Positions 6,499 to 12,348 of a DNA stretch of 12,654 nt are shown here, in pieces; within the stretch, counting starts at the first letter, position 1, and every line of letters begins with the position of its first letter. The DNA is from Thermoprotei archaeon (GTDB lineage Archaea; Thermoproteota; Thermoprotei_A; Sulfolobales; Ignisphaeraceae), in contig QMWT01000022.1 in NCBI GenBank assembly GCA_003661775.1, positions 1 through 12,654 of the forward strand. The letters run 5' to 3'. The translations under genes and the position numbers were made by a program. The notes below the pieces were generated by a model, which was not told the origin of the DNA, searched no databases, and saw nothing but the letters and a program-made list of their open reading frames with translations.

Positions 6499-7230
6499 CT
6501 AACTCAGCTTGGAGCATACGGGACAGCTGGGCCTTCTCTTAACCTTAATCTCGCTGAAGCTCATCGTGCAGCCATCGTATATTACTAATTTTCCTACTGC
6601 AGGTTCCCCCACACCAGTAACTATCTTTATTGCCTCAGTTGCTTGCATAAGCCCTAGGATCCCTGGTGTGGTACCCAATACAGGAATACCGCCGCGACTC
6701 GGAGGTAGCCGCGGGATCAGGCATTGAAGGCAGGGACCTTTACCAGGTACAACAACAAGCATTTGACCGTACATACCCTCAACACCCGCGTGGATAAAGG
6801 GTTTGTTCATCTCAACACACACTTTATTGAGTATGAAGCGGGCTTCCCAGTTGTCTAGAGCATCTATAACAACATCCGCTTCCTTCACAAGCCTCCTGGC
6901 AAGCTCTTCGCTGAGGATATCGTGGTAAACGTCTATCTCTACGTTCGGGTTGAGCTTCTTCAACTTCTCCTTGGCCGAAAATACCTTGGGTTCACCTACG
7001 TCGTTGGTCCAGTGAAGGATCTGTCTATTGAGATTACTCAGCTCCACCTCCTGAGCATCAATTAGTATCAACCTTCCAACACCTGCAGCCGTCAAGTATA
7101 TCGAAGATGCAGAGCCTAGACCACCTACACCAGCTATAAGTATAGTACTCTTCCTAAGCTTCTCCTGGCCTTCACGACCGAGCACAGGGATCTGTCTACT
7201 GTATCTAACGAGCTCCTCCTCAGTTAGCAT
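6499..7230 (-). CDS. MoeB/ThiF/HesA-family E1-like adenylating enzyme
   Basis: A 243-residue E1-superfamily protein. It shows the family N-terminus (MLTEEELVRYSRQI), the ATP-binding GVGGLGS at 34-40, Asp58, the SNLNRQ segment with arginine finger Arg69, and ALDN with Asp126. Two CxxC pairs, Cys167/Cys170 and Cys236/Cys239, should bind zinc. Such enzymes adenylate the C-terminal glycine of a ubiquitin-like sulfur carrier (MoaD, ThiS, SAMP) for molybdopterin, thiamine or tRNA thiolation. The cysteine usually found between the zinc pairs in MoeB/ThiF is not seen: the SRGGIPVLGTTPG region (178-190) has none. No carrier gene is nearby. I start at ATG 7228-7230, with a GGTG site 7 bases upstream and an N-terminus matching the family; an ATG at 7285-7287 would add 19 residues without family resemblance. 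Confidence 0.85.
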   Translation of the reverse strand: MLTEEELVRYSRQIPVLGREGQEKLRKSTILIAGVGGLGSASSIYLTAAGVGRLILIDAQEVELSNLNRQILHWTNDVGEPKVFSAKEKLKKLNPNVEIDVYHDILSEELARRLVKEADVVIDALDNWEARFILNKVCVEMNKPFIHAGVEGMYGQMLVVVPGKGPCLQCLIPRLPPSRGGIPVLGTTPGILGLMQATEAIKIVTGVGEPAVGKLVIYDGCTMSFSEIKVKRRPSCPVCSKLS

Positions 7231-7268
7231 AAGGCTACACCGTATAGTAAATGTATGAGGTGGTGTAG

Positions 7269-7280
7269 TACTATACTCTT
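7269..7280 (-). promoter_or_regulatory. Candidate TATA element of the MoeB/ThiF-like gene
   Basis: The minus strand reads AAGAGTATAGTA. The TATA core lies about 40 bases before the ATG at 7230, predicting a leader of roughly 20 bases that includes the GGTG ribosome-binding site. This supports the downstream ATG over the one at 7287, which would overlap the promoter itself. Moderate match only. Confidence 0.35.
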
Positions 7281-7316
7281 CGTGCATAACTCTTCACAGG
7301 CTTCCTGGGGTCATGT

Positions 7317-7328
7317 AGAGCTAGCTCT
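7317..7328. repeat. 12-bp perfect palindrome in the divergent promoter region
   Basis: AGAGCTAGCTCT is a perfect 12-base palindrome between the divergent MoeB/ThiF-like and HAD genes. It runs into the candidate TATA (CTTATTA, 7327-7333) of the HAD gene, the position expected of a repressor or activator site. A palindrome of this length is expected a few times by chance in 12 kb, so its position is what makes it worth noting. Confidence 0.4.
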
Positions 7329-7333
7329 TATTA
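7327..7333 (+). promoter_or_regulatory. Candidate TATA box of the HAD phosphatase gene
   Basis: CTTATTA lies 37 bases before the ATG at 7371, so transcription would begin around 7354. That is downstream of the alternative ATG at 7344 and supports the later start. Its left end overlaps the 12-base palindrome. Confidence 0.35.
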
Positions 7334-7370
7334 CCTTGTCGAAATGCCCACTTCTGGGTCGGGAACGAAA

Positions 7371-8036
7371 ATGCGTAGGATAAAGCTCGTGATCTTCGAC
7401 ATCGATGGTACGCTGCTGAAGCTACCGATTAGATGGAGCGAGGCTCTGGCTCAGATAGCGAGGGTCTACGGAACTAGGAGAAAATTCCTCGGTATGTTGG
7501 CGGAGGTTGAAGGTAAGGAGATCTTCGATAAGATTAACCAGATATTGGGGAAGTACGAGCTGGAGGCTTCGGAGAAGCCAGTGCTGTATGATGATGCATT
7601 GAAAACTATTAAGAAGCTCAGTGAGAACTTCGTGATAGCGTACGTGACACTGCAGAGTAGGGCGGCGGCAGAGAGAGTGTTAGAGAAAGCAGGTCTTGCA
7701 AAGTATGCTCGCTGTCTTGTGACGCGTGAGAATGCAGCTGTTAGGCTCAAACAGATACTCCTGGTTATGAAGAGGCTAGGATTTAGGGCCGATGAGACGA
7801 TCTTCGTAGGAGATAAGCTCAATGATGTGTGCTCAGCGCTAGTAGCTAGGGTTCAACCCGTACTTGTTGTGCGTGGAGAGTTCTGTAGCAGGGTCTCGGA
7901 TACTGATGACCTAGAGGAGGATCTAGAGGCTCTAGGAGTTCCCGTAGTGAGTACATTAGATGACGTGCCGGATCTCATCATGGAGTTCTCAAGGTTTGGT
8001 CCCTTATGCATAAGTTGCAGAGACATCAACGTCTAA
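7371..8036 (+). CDS. HAD-superfamily phosphatase-like hydrolase
   Basis: A 221-residue haloacid-dehalogenase-fold protein. Motif I is FDIDGT with Asp10 (nucleophile) and Asp12 (acid/base); motif II is Thr93 in YVTLQS; Lys127 may be motif III; motif IV is VGDKLND with Asp148 and Asp152 for magnesium. A helical cap lies between residues ~18 and 75, as in the phosphoglycolate phosphatase/phosphomannomutase-like C1 group. It probably removes phosphate from a small phosphorylated metabolite; the substrate cannot be told. The ATG at 7371 is chosen over 7344 because the residues before it (MPTSGSGTK) do not belong to the fold and the TATA box is too close to 7344. No good ribosome-binding site precedes it. 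Its last 11 bases overlap the convergent sirtuin gene. Confidence 0.82.
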   Translation: MRRIKLVIFDIDGTLLKLPIRWSEALAQIARVYGTRRKFLGMLAEVEGKEIFDKINQILGKYELEASEKPVLYDDALKTIKKLSENFVIAYVTLQSRAAAERVLEKAGLAKYARCLVTRENAAVRLKQILLVMKRLGFRADETIFVGDKLNDVCSALVARVQPVLVVRGEFCSRVSDTDDLEEDLEALGVPVVSTLDDVPDLIMEFSRFGPLCISCRDINV

Positions 8037-8778
8037 TCATGTTCTCAACTTCCCTAAGGATTGCGGGCAGCACTACGCTTGCTCTTCCTCGAATAAAGAT
8101 GTCGGTTATGTAAGTCAAAGCGCTGGATTCTACGTTCACCTCGATTATGCGGGCCCCCTTCTCCTTGGACATCACCGGTAGCATCGCTGCGGGCATAACC
8201 GTACTACTCGTCCCCACAACTAAAACGACATCGCTTCTTGTGAAGAGCTCCACTGTTTTCTCCCATATATCGTCGGGTATAAGCTCGCCGAACCACACTA
8301 CGTCAGGCCTCATGATGTGGTTACAGCGTGGACAATGCGGAGGTATGTCTCCGAGTATGCGAGACACATCATCTTTATAGCCACAGTTATCGCATCTCGC
8401 CCGTCTTATATTGCCGTGCAGCTCGATTACACACCTGCTTCCCGCTAACTGATGCAGACAGTCAACGTTCTGAGTAACTACGCACTTAAGTACTCCGAGC
8501 TTCTCAAGAGCTGCAAGAGCTTTATGGCCATCATTGGGTTTAGCGCTCGATATCAACTCTAGCCTCCACAGATACCATCGCCATACTTTGACTGGGTCTC
8601 TTCTAAAGGCCTCTGGCGTAGCGAGATCCTCGGGTCTATACCCCTGCCACAGACCATCCCTTCCTCTAAACGTCGGTATACCGCTGTCGGCAGAGATCCC
8701 TGCTCCTGTTAACGCTATGGCGAAGCGCGATCCGGAAAGGATCTCGGCAGCTTTCTTGACGTCGTGGGTGTATACCAA
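8026..8778 (-). CDS. cobB: Sir2-family NAD-dependent protein deacylase (sirtuin, class III-like)
   Basis: A 250-residue sirtuin with all core motifs: GAGIS at 25-29, SGIPTFRG at 32-39, TQNVD at 102-106 (usually TQNID), catalytic His121 in LHG, zinc ligands Cys129/Cys132 and Cys149/Cys152, VVWFGE at 160-165, GTSS at 189-192, and VN at 214-215. It would remove acyl groups from lysine using NAD+, giving O-acyl-ADP-ribose and nicotinamide; archaeal Sir2 is known to act on the chromatin protein Alba. Tyr69-x-x-Arg72 within KVWRWYLWR matches the Tyr-x-x-Arg pair that gives SIRT5 and bacterial CobB their preference for succinyl/malonyl-lysine, so its specificity may be broader than acetyl. The start is TTG at 8776-8778 with GAGGT 9 bases upstream; it is the only start before the in-frame TAG. 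It may share a promoter element with the divergent permease. Confidence 0.93.
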   Translation of the reverse strand: MVYTHDVKKAAEILSGSRFAIALTGAGISADSGIPTFRGRDGLWQGYRPEDLATPEAFRRDPVKVWRWYLWRLELISSAKPNDGHKALAALEKLGVLKCVVTQNVDCLHQLAGSRCVIELHGNIRRARCDNCGYKDDVSRILGDIPPHCPRCNHIMRPDVVWFGELIPDDIWEKTVELFTRSDVVLVVGTSSTVMPAAMLPVMSKEKGARIIEVNVESSALTYITDIFIRGRASVVLPAILREVENMIRR

Positions 8779-8820
8779 CTTGTCAGTACCTCGACCCTAC
8801 CTCCTTCATCGAAGCAGAAC

Positions 8821-8831
8821 ATATAATATAT
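8821..8831. promoter_or_regulatory. Shared symmetrical TATA element for divergent sirtuin and phosphate permease genes
   Basis: ATATAATATAT sits in the 78-base gap between the two divergent genes and reads almost the same on both strands. Rightward it lies about 27 bases before the permease GTG; leftward it lies about 42 bases before the sirtuin TTG, leaving a leader of around 20 bases with a GAGGT site. Minus-strand GAGAAGAA before it and plus-strand AGCAGAAC before it could be the two BREs. No other strong TATA-like sequence is in the gap, so one element may direct transcription both ways. Confidence 0.6.
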
Positions 8832-8856
8832 TCTTCTCAACAGTGAGTGTTACCTA

Positions 8857-9792
8857 GTGCTTACGGTGGAGAGATTGGATACGGCGATCATCGTCGCGGC
8901 GCTCATAGCAGCGCTCTTCGTAGCCTGGAACAATGGTTCTAATAATGCAGCGAACTCTGTCGGGGCAGCTGTTGGTGCAGGGGTTATCTCTGCCCGAAGT
9001 GCGTTGGTGATAGCGGCTATCGCCAGCCTCGGCGGCTCTATAACTCTAGGACCCTACGTTACAGACACCGTGATGAGAAGGATAGTTGTAATAGAGCTTA
9101 TAGGCGATCCCATGGGGGTTTCTGCGGGTATGATATCGGCTCTTACCGCGGCGGGTATCTGGACAATGATTAGCACGGTTCTTCGCGTTCCCATGAGCGT
9201 TCATGTCTGTATCATCGGCGGCGTTCTTGGTTTTGGCCTATCTATGGGCATGTCCTCTATAAACTGGGGTAAAGTTCTGCAGATAATGATTACATGGCTT
9301 TTGGTACCCCCTATCTCAGCTACTTTAAGCTACGCCGTGTTCAGGATATTTGAGAAGTCATTCAACAACAAGAGGTACATACTTCTGGTACTCGTGTTGG
9401 CTGCGTTCATATCCGCGTTCGTGCCGACATTCCTCACGTTAGCCAAGGCTTTTACGGGATCAGAAGAATTGTGGATGCCTATGCTGTTATCGCTTGGAGT
9501 AGGCATTGGTGCCTCCACAGTCGTGACTGCCTTGTGGAGACGCGAGGTTAAGCAAGGTGGAGATGCTTCGGCGGAAGCCACCCGTATCCTGCTCACAATG
9601 ACCGCGGTGACCATGTCCTTCTCGTTCGGTGCAAATGATGTCGCTAACGCGGCGGGTCCCTTAGCAGCAGTGCTCGAAATACAGGAAGTCCCCAACGCAA
9701 TGATGCTAGCCGTGATTATCTCGGCACTGAGTCTCTCGGGGGGTATACTGCTTTGGGGTCAAGAGTTCTCGAAACAGTTGGAGAGAGAATAA
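8857..9792 (+). CDS. PiT-family inorganic phosphate permease, N-terminal part (before frame break)
   Basis: The first 311 codons of a PiT (PF01384) phosphate:cation symporter. The protein is almost wholly hydrophobic, with about seven to eight membrane segments. The two inverted-repeat signature motifs of the family are present: NNGSNNAANSVG near residues 26-37, a divergent form of GANDxANA, and the well-kept SFGANDVANAAGP near residue 255. At about residue 301 the frame leaves the family: LLWG is followed by QEFSKQLERE and a stop, whereas the natural continuation (SRVLETVGERITLLSP) is in the -1 frame. One more G in the TTTGGGG run at 9752-9758 would restore a 399-residue protein. The GTG start at 8857 follows the TATA element by about 27 bases; a GTGA 10 bases upstream is a possible binding site. 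Either the gene is broken, decoded by frameshifting, or the read has an indel. Confidence 0.82.
   Translation: MLTVERLDTAIIVAALIAALFVAWNNGSNNAANSVGAAVGAGVISARSALVIAAIASLGGSITLGPYVTDTVMRRIVVIELIGDPMGVSAGMISALTAAGIWTMISTVLRVPMSVHVCIIGGVLGFGLSMGMSSINWGKVLQIMITWLLVPPISATLSYAVFRIFEKSFNNKRYILLVLVLAAFISAFVPTFLTLAKAFTGSEELWMPMLLSLGVGIGASTVVTALWRREVKQGGDASAEATRILLTMTAVTMSFSFGANDVANAAGPLAAVLEIQEVPNAMMLAVIISALSLSGGILLWGQEFSKQLERE
9753..9759 (+). other. -1 frame break within the PiT permease gene
   Basis: The reading frame reads CTT TGG GGT CAA here, giving L-W-G-Q and then a stop at 9792. The family sequence resumes if, after GGT, reading backs up by one base to TCA AGA GTT (S-R-V). Equivalently, a five-G run in place of four would fix it. 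T-TGG-GGT is not a classical X-XXY-YYZ slippery heptamer, although the repeated G would allow partial re-pairing. No strong downstream stem is obvious by eye. Confidence 0.75.
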
Positions 9793-10055
9793 CCTTGCTG
9801 TCGCCATCCTCTGCATTCGCAGCCCAGCTCTCGGCATCCCTGACAATGATCGTGGTCTCGAGACTTGGCATACCAGCATCGACGTCGATGGCTATAGTTG
9901 GTGGTGTGATGGGTGTGGGGCTAGCTCGTGGTATAAAGGCTATTAACCTTGGGATGCTTGTAAGGATCTTCGGTATGTGGCTCGCGGCGCTGCCGATGAC
10001 TATGGGTATGAGCTACGCTATGTGCTTCGTCGTGCAGCACCTATTTGGGGTGTGA
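9753..10055 (+). CDS. PiT-family phosphate permease, C-terminal part (after frame break)
   Basis: This stretch encodes the last ~100 residues of the permease in the -1 frame relative to the N-terminal part. SRVLETVGERITLLSPSSAF, AAQLSASLTMIVVSRLGIP and STSMAIVGGVMGVGLARG follow the usual C-terminal PiT pattern (G-x-x-V-x-x-T-V-G-x-x-I-T, then S-R-L-G-x-P-x-S-T). Two to three membrane segments follow, ending HLFGV. The nominal TTG at 9753 is unlikely to be a real start: there is no ribosome-binding site and the sequence only makes sense as a continuation. Absence of further stops or damage suggests that the frame break is recent, tolerated or artefactual. Its last 15 bases overlap the convergent DUF47 gene. 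Confidence 0.75.
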   Translation: MGSRVLETVGERITLLSPSSAFAAQLSASLTMIVVSRLGIPASTSMAIVGGVMGVGLARGIKAINLGMLVRIFGMWLAALPMTMGMSYAMCFVVQHLFGV

Positions 10056-10748
10056 TGAACCTCCACCGAAAGAGGATGAGGTGACTGTAATTGCACGTTC
10101 TGACCCGCTAAAAAAGGTTAGCATAACCATAGCTAGATCGGCGACGTCCTCCGCATAATCCGTGACCTCTTCTAGCGATTCTATGAAATCTCTTAGCATT
10201 GCTGGAATTGCTGGATTCGGGATCTTGGATCCGTAGACGATCAGCAATCTCCTGGATTGTTCGTTGACCTCGTCTGCTGCCTCCTCTATCGCCTCGATCT
10301 TGACCGCCAATCTGCGGACCTCTCCGCTTTCTCCTCGAACCAGATTCACTGTTATCTGCAGGAGAAGCTCTATCGAGTTGGCGCACAGCATGCTGAGATT
10401 CTTTATGTGTTTTCTAAGCTCGATCGGGATCTCGAAGTAGGGTAGGATCTCTAGGTATCGGGCCGCCTCTTTGATCTTCTCGGCTACACGGTCGATCATC
10501 CTGAGGTAGTGCATGAGCCTATTCTTAAGCCCGGCGCCAACCCCGTGCGTGATGATGAGGCTGCTTAGATCTCTCCTAATCCTGTCAGCACGCGTATCTG
10601 CCTCTATAGCCTTGGAGAGCTGTCTGTAGGCATTGTGCAGATCGAAATTTTCAATAGCGTCGAGAGCCTGTGTTAAGCTGCTAGACATGAGTTTTACTTT
10701 CTCTAGATACTCTACGAGTTTGCTGGATATGGGTTCGGAGATGCTCAT
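10041..10748 (-). CDS. DUF47/PhoU-like protein, putative phosphate-transport regulator
   Basis: A 235-residue, almost wholly alpha-helical protein of the DUF47 (PF01865) family, related to PhoU. PhoU-like acidic repeats are visible: KAIEADTRADRIRRDL in the first half and EEVTDYAEDVADLA near the C-terminus; two such three-helix bundles bind metal clusters in the family. Bacterial and archaeal DUF47 proteins are usually encoded next to a PiT permease and are thought to control it. Here the partner permease is next door but convergent, with the ends overlapping by 15 bases. The start is ATG at 10746-10748 because GGTG lies 6 bases upstream; the GTG at 10755-10757 forms part of that ribosome-binding site. 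It follows the radical SAM gene by 16 bases and is probably co-transcribed with it. The last 15 residues, rich in Ser and Gly, look disordered. Confidence 0.85.
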   Translation of the reverse strand: MSISEPISSKLVEYLEKVKLMSSSLTQALDAIENFDLHNAYRQLSKAIEADTRADRIRRDLSSLIITHGVGAGLKNRLMHYLRMIDRVAEKIKEAARYLEILPYFEIPIELRKHIKNLSMLCANSIELLLQITVNLVRGESGEVRRLAVKIEAIEEAADEVNEQSRRLLIVYGSKIPNPAIPAMLRDFIESLEEVTDYAEDVADLAMVMLTFFSGSERAITVTSSSFGGGSSHPK

Positions 10749-10764
10749 GAACTGCACCGCGGAA

Positions 10765-11709
10765 CTACTCTCTACCGGGACGCCTCCTCACTAGGTAGCG
10801 TTGCCCTTGGTACTCAACAAGAGCTAGAACACCTTCCCTTATTAAGCATTGTATAAGTCTTTCAGGTTCTTCACATACTCTACTAAGTGCTTTAACAGCA
10901 TAGTCGTATCTCAGGGGGTGTACAGAGGTCAGGTTGAGGAGGTACTCCCTCGGGTTGTCTAGCACTTCAAACCTGGGAGGTTCAGGCGATGTAAGGAGCT
11001 CAACGCATCTGCCTAATTCTTGTGTAAATGTCGTGTATACAACCACGATCTCTTCTTCTGTTGGGGGTTTGACCCAAGGCTCTGTAGGAGGTCTTACAGG
11101 AACTGATATGTAGACTTTGCTAGGGTCTAGTCTCCGTATGAAACGAGCTGTAGCCCTAGCTTCCTCCTCTGAGGTATTGAGACCTCTCACCAACATTGTC
11201 TCGGTTAGCATAACCCCTCTGTACTCTTTACAAAATTCCTCAATACCTTTGAGAACCTTTGAAAGGTCTAGATCTTCGTGTGGTCTGTTGAGCTTTCTCC
11301 AAAGTTTATCGTTGACGGTATCGATCTTTATCGACACAAGCGAGAAGTAGTGGAGATCGGACCTGACATCCTCTCTCCATAGAAGGGAGGAATTCGTTAT
11401 TACTGCTGTGTGTAGCCCTAACGAAGCTATGAGTTGAGCAGCACGCCCTATTTCTGTATCAAGAGTAGGTTCGCCGTTCGGAACGAATGTTACGTAATCT
11501 ACTTGTATGCCTCTACGCAGTACCTCCTTAACTTCGCGCAGGATCATGTCAGCTGAGGAAAAGCGTCTGCGGAGAATGGTCTTGTAGCTTGTTGGACCTG
11601 CTTGGCAGTACACACACGAATAGCTACAGATCTTGTGGGGGAGGTTGTTCACACCTAGGGAAGTGCCTAGTCTTCTCGAGGGTACTGGACCGAAGATGTA
11701 TCGGCGCAT
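10765..11709 (-). CDS. Radical SAM protein (COG0731-like Fe-S oxidoreductase)
   Basis: A 314-residue radical S-adenosylmethionine enzyme. The N-terminus YIFGPVPSRRLGTSLGVN and the cluster motif Cys28-x3-Cys32-x2-Cys35 (CSYSCVYC) are characteristic of the COG0731 group found in archaea and anaerobes, which is related to, but smaller than, the tRNA wybutosine enzyme TYW1. FVPNGEPTLD (residues ~75-84) is the GGEP-like SAM-binding motif. The C-terminal ~80 residues, basic at the end, may form a winged-helix-like domain (LIREGVLALVEYQGQRYLVRR). It has no established reaction in this group, so I do not assign one. The start is ATG at 11707-11709 with GAGAGGTG just upstream and a TATA box ~30 bases further. 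The DUF47 gene follows 16 bases downstream, but no functional link with phosphate is known to me. Confidence 0.88.
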   Translation of the reverse strand: MRRYIFGPVPSRRLGTSLGVNNLPHKICSYSCVYCQAGPTSYKTILRRRFSSADMILREVKEVLRRGIQVDYVTFVPNGEPTLDTEIGRAAQLIASLGLHTAVITNSSLLWREDVRSDLHYFSLVSIKIDTVNDKLWRKLNRPHEDLDLSKVLKGIEEFCKEYRGVMLTETMLVRGLNTSEEEARATARFIRRLDPSKVYISVPVRPPTEPWVKPPTEEEIVVVYTTFTQELGRCVELLTSPEPPRFEVLDNPREYLLNLTSVHPLRYDYAVKALSRVCEEPERLIQCLIREGVLALVEYQGQRYLVRRRPGRE

Positions 11710-11737
11710 AGTCCACCTCTCTTTACTCTCAGCAGGA

Positions 11738-11747
11738 GATTTTTATG
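11738..11747 (-). promoter_or_regulatory. TATA box of the radical SAM-DUF47 operon
   Basis: The minus strand reads CATAAAAATC in the 57-base gap after the dUTPase gene. The A-rich core ends 30 bases before the radical SAM ATG, so the predicted transcription start leaves a short leader containing the GAGGTG ribosome-binding site. No equally good element precedes the DUF47 gene. Confidence 0.45.
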
Positions 11748-11766
11748 CTGTGCCTACAACAACGCA

Positions 11767-12243
11767 CTACACCATGTTCTCCCTGAAGTAGGCACCTCTG
11801 TAGACCCTCTTCGTGGGTCTGTCGAGCTCGATAAATATCAGTTGTGCTACCTGGCATCCCGCCTCGAGCTCGATCCCGAAAGGATTGAATACTGTCAGCA
11901 TCCCCTCGCCCCGTCCCTCGTATCCAGGATCCCACACTGCGGTGTAGATAGTAACCCCCATCCTCAGAAGACTTGAGCGAGGAAATGCGAGCGCCATGGC
12001 ATTGGGCGGCACTTTGATTACCTCGCGATACCTTATCCTATAAACCCCAGGTCCGAGCCTATAGACACCATCAACATGCTCAACCTCCTCTACGTGAGGC
12101 AGCTCTCTTTGTTGAGCGCCGAGAAATCCAGGCGATCTGAACTTGAAGAGCTTATCTAGGTGCAACTTCACTCCTGCGCAGTCAAGTAGCTCCTCGCCGA
12201 TCCCCAGAACCTCAGCGATTTTTTCGGGAGACCACGCTGTCAT
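11767..12243 (-). CDS. dut: dUTP diphosphatase (dCTP deaminase/dUTPase superfamily, archaeal type)
   Basis: A 158-residue trimeric-dUTPase-fold protein that would hydrolyse dUTP to dUMP and pyrophosphate, keeping uracil out of DNA and supplying dUMP for dTMP. Visible motifs are FPRSSLLRMG (87-96; the R-S-S phosphate-binding loop), VWDPGYEGRG (103-112) with Asp105 at the catalytic-base position, VFNP at 118-121, and AGCQVAQLIF (128-137). The glutamate that drives deamination in dCTP deaminases (in L-E-F-x-N) appears to be threonine here (LTVFN), so dUTPase rather than deaminase activity is favoured. There is no separate glycine-rich motif V of bacterial dUTPases; the tail ends VYRGAYFRENMV. 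The ATG at 12241-12243 has a fine AGGTGA site 6 bases upstream. The gene has its own short gaps on both sides and is divergent from a membrane protein gene. Confidence 0.85.
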   Translation of the reverse strand: MTAWSPEKIAEVLGIGEELLDCAGVKLHLDKLFKFRSPGFLGAQQRELPHVEEVEHVDGVYRLGPGVYRIRYREVIKVPPNAMALAFPRSSLLRMGVTIYTAVWDPGYEGRGEGMLTVFNPFGIELEAGCQVAQLIFIELDRPTKRVYRGAYFRENMV

Positions 12244-12298
12244 GGAGCTTCACCTAGGATTGCGCTAAGTTCATGGGGATCTCTCCGCGTAACTGAGG

Positions 12299-12306
12299 CT
12301 TATTAC
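12299..12306 (+). promoter_or_regulatory. Candidate TATA box of the terminal membrane-protein gene
   Basis: CTTATTAC lies about 42 bases before the ATG at 12349, placing the transcription start near 12327. The surrounding GCTTATTACTAGC is nearly symmetrical, so the minus-strand reading (TAGTAATAAGC, about 54 bases before the dUTPase ATG) might serve the divergent dUTPase gene as well. The evidence is base composition and spacing only. Confidence 0.3.
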
Positions 12307-12329
12307 TAGCTAGACGCGATCTATTGTGA

Positions 12330-12344
12330 GAGAACGGTGTTCTC
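12330..12344. repeat. Perfect inverted repeat GAGAAC-GGT-GTTCTC enclosing the ribosome-binding site
   Basis: Six-base arms at 12330-12335 and 12339-12344 are perfectly complementary around a 3-base centre. The GGTG ribosome-binding site of the gene starting at 12349 lies across the centre. If the message starts near 12327, the repeat would be at its 5' end; it could be an operator at the transcription start or a small hairpin hiding the ribosome-binding site. Confidence 0.45.
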
Positions 12345-12348
12345 GAAC

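Noticed and set aside
9330..9695. A 121-codon minus-strand open frame inside the PiT gene
   Set aside because: It is antisense to the conserved second GANDVANA region and has no recognisable domain or promoter.
9745..9800. Classical slippery heptamer with a downstream pseudoknot at the PiT frame break
   Set aside because: The in-frame bases are T-TGG-GGT, not X-XXY-YYZ, and I could not see a strong stem downstream, so programmed frameshifting is kept only as one possibility.
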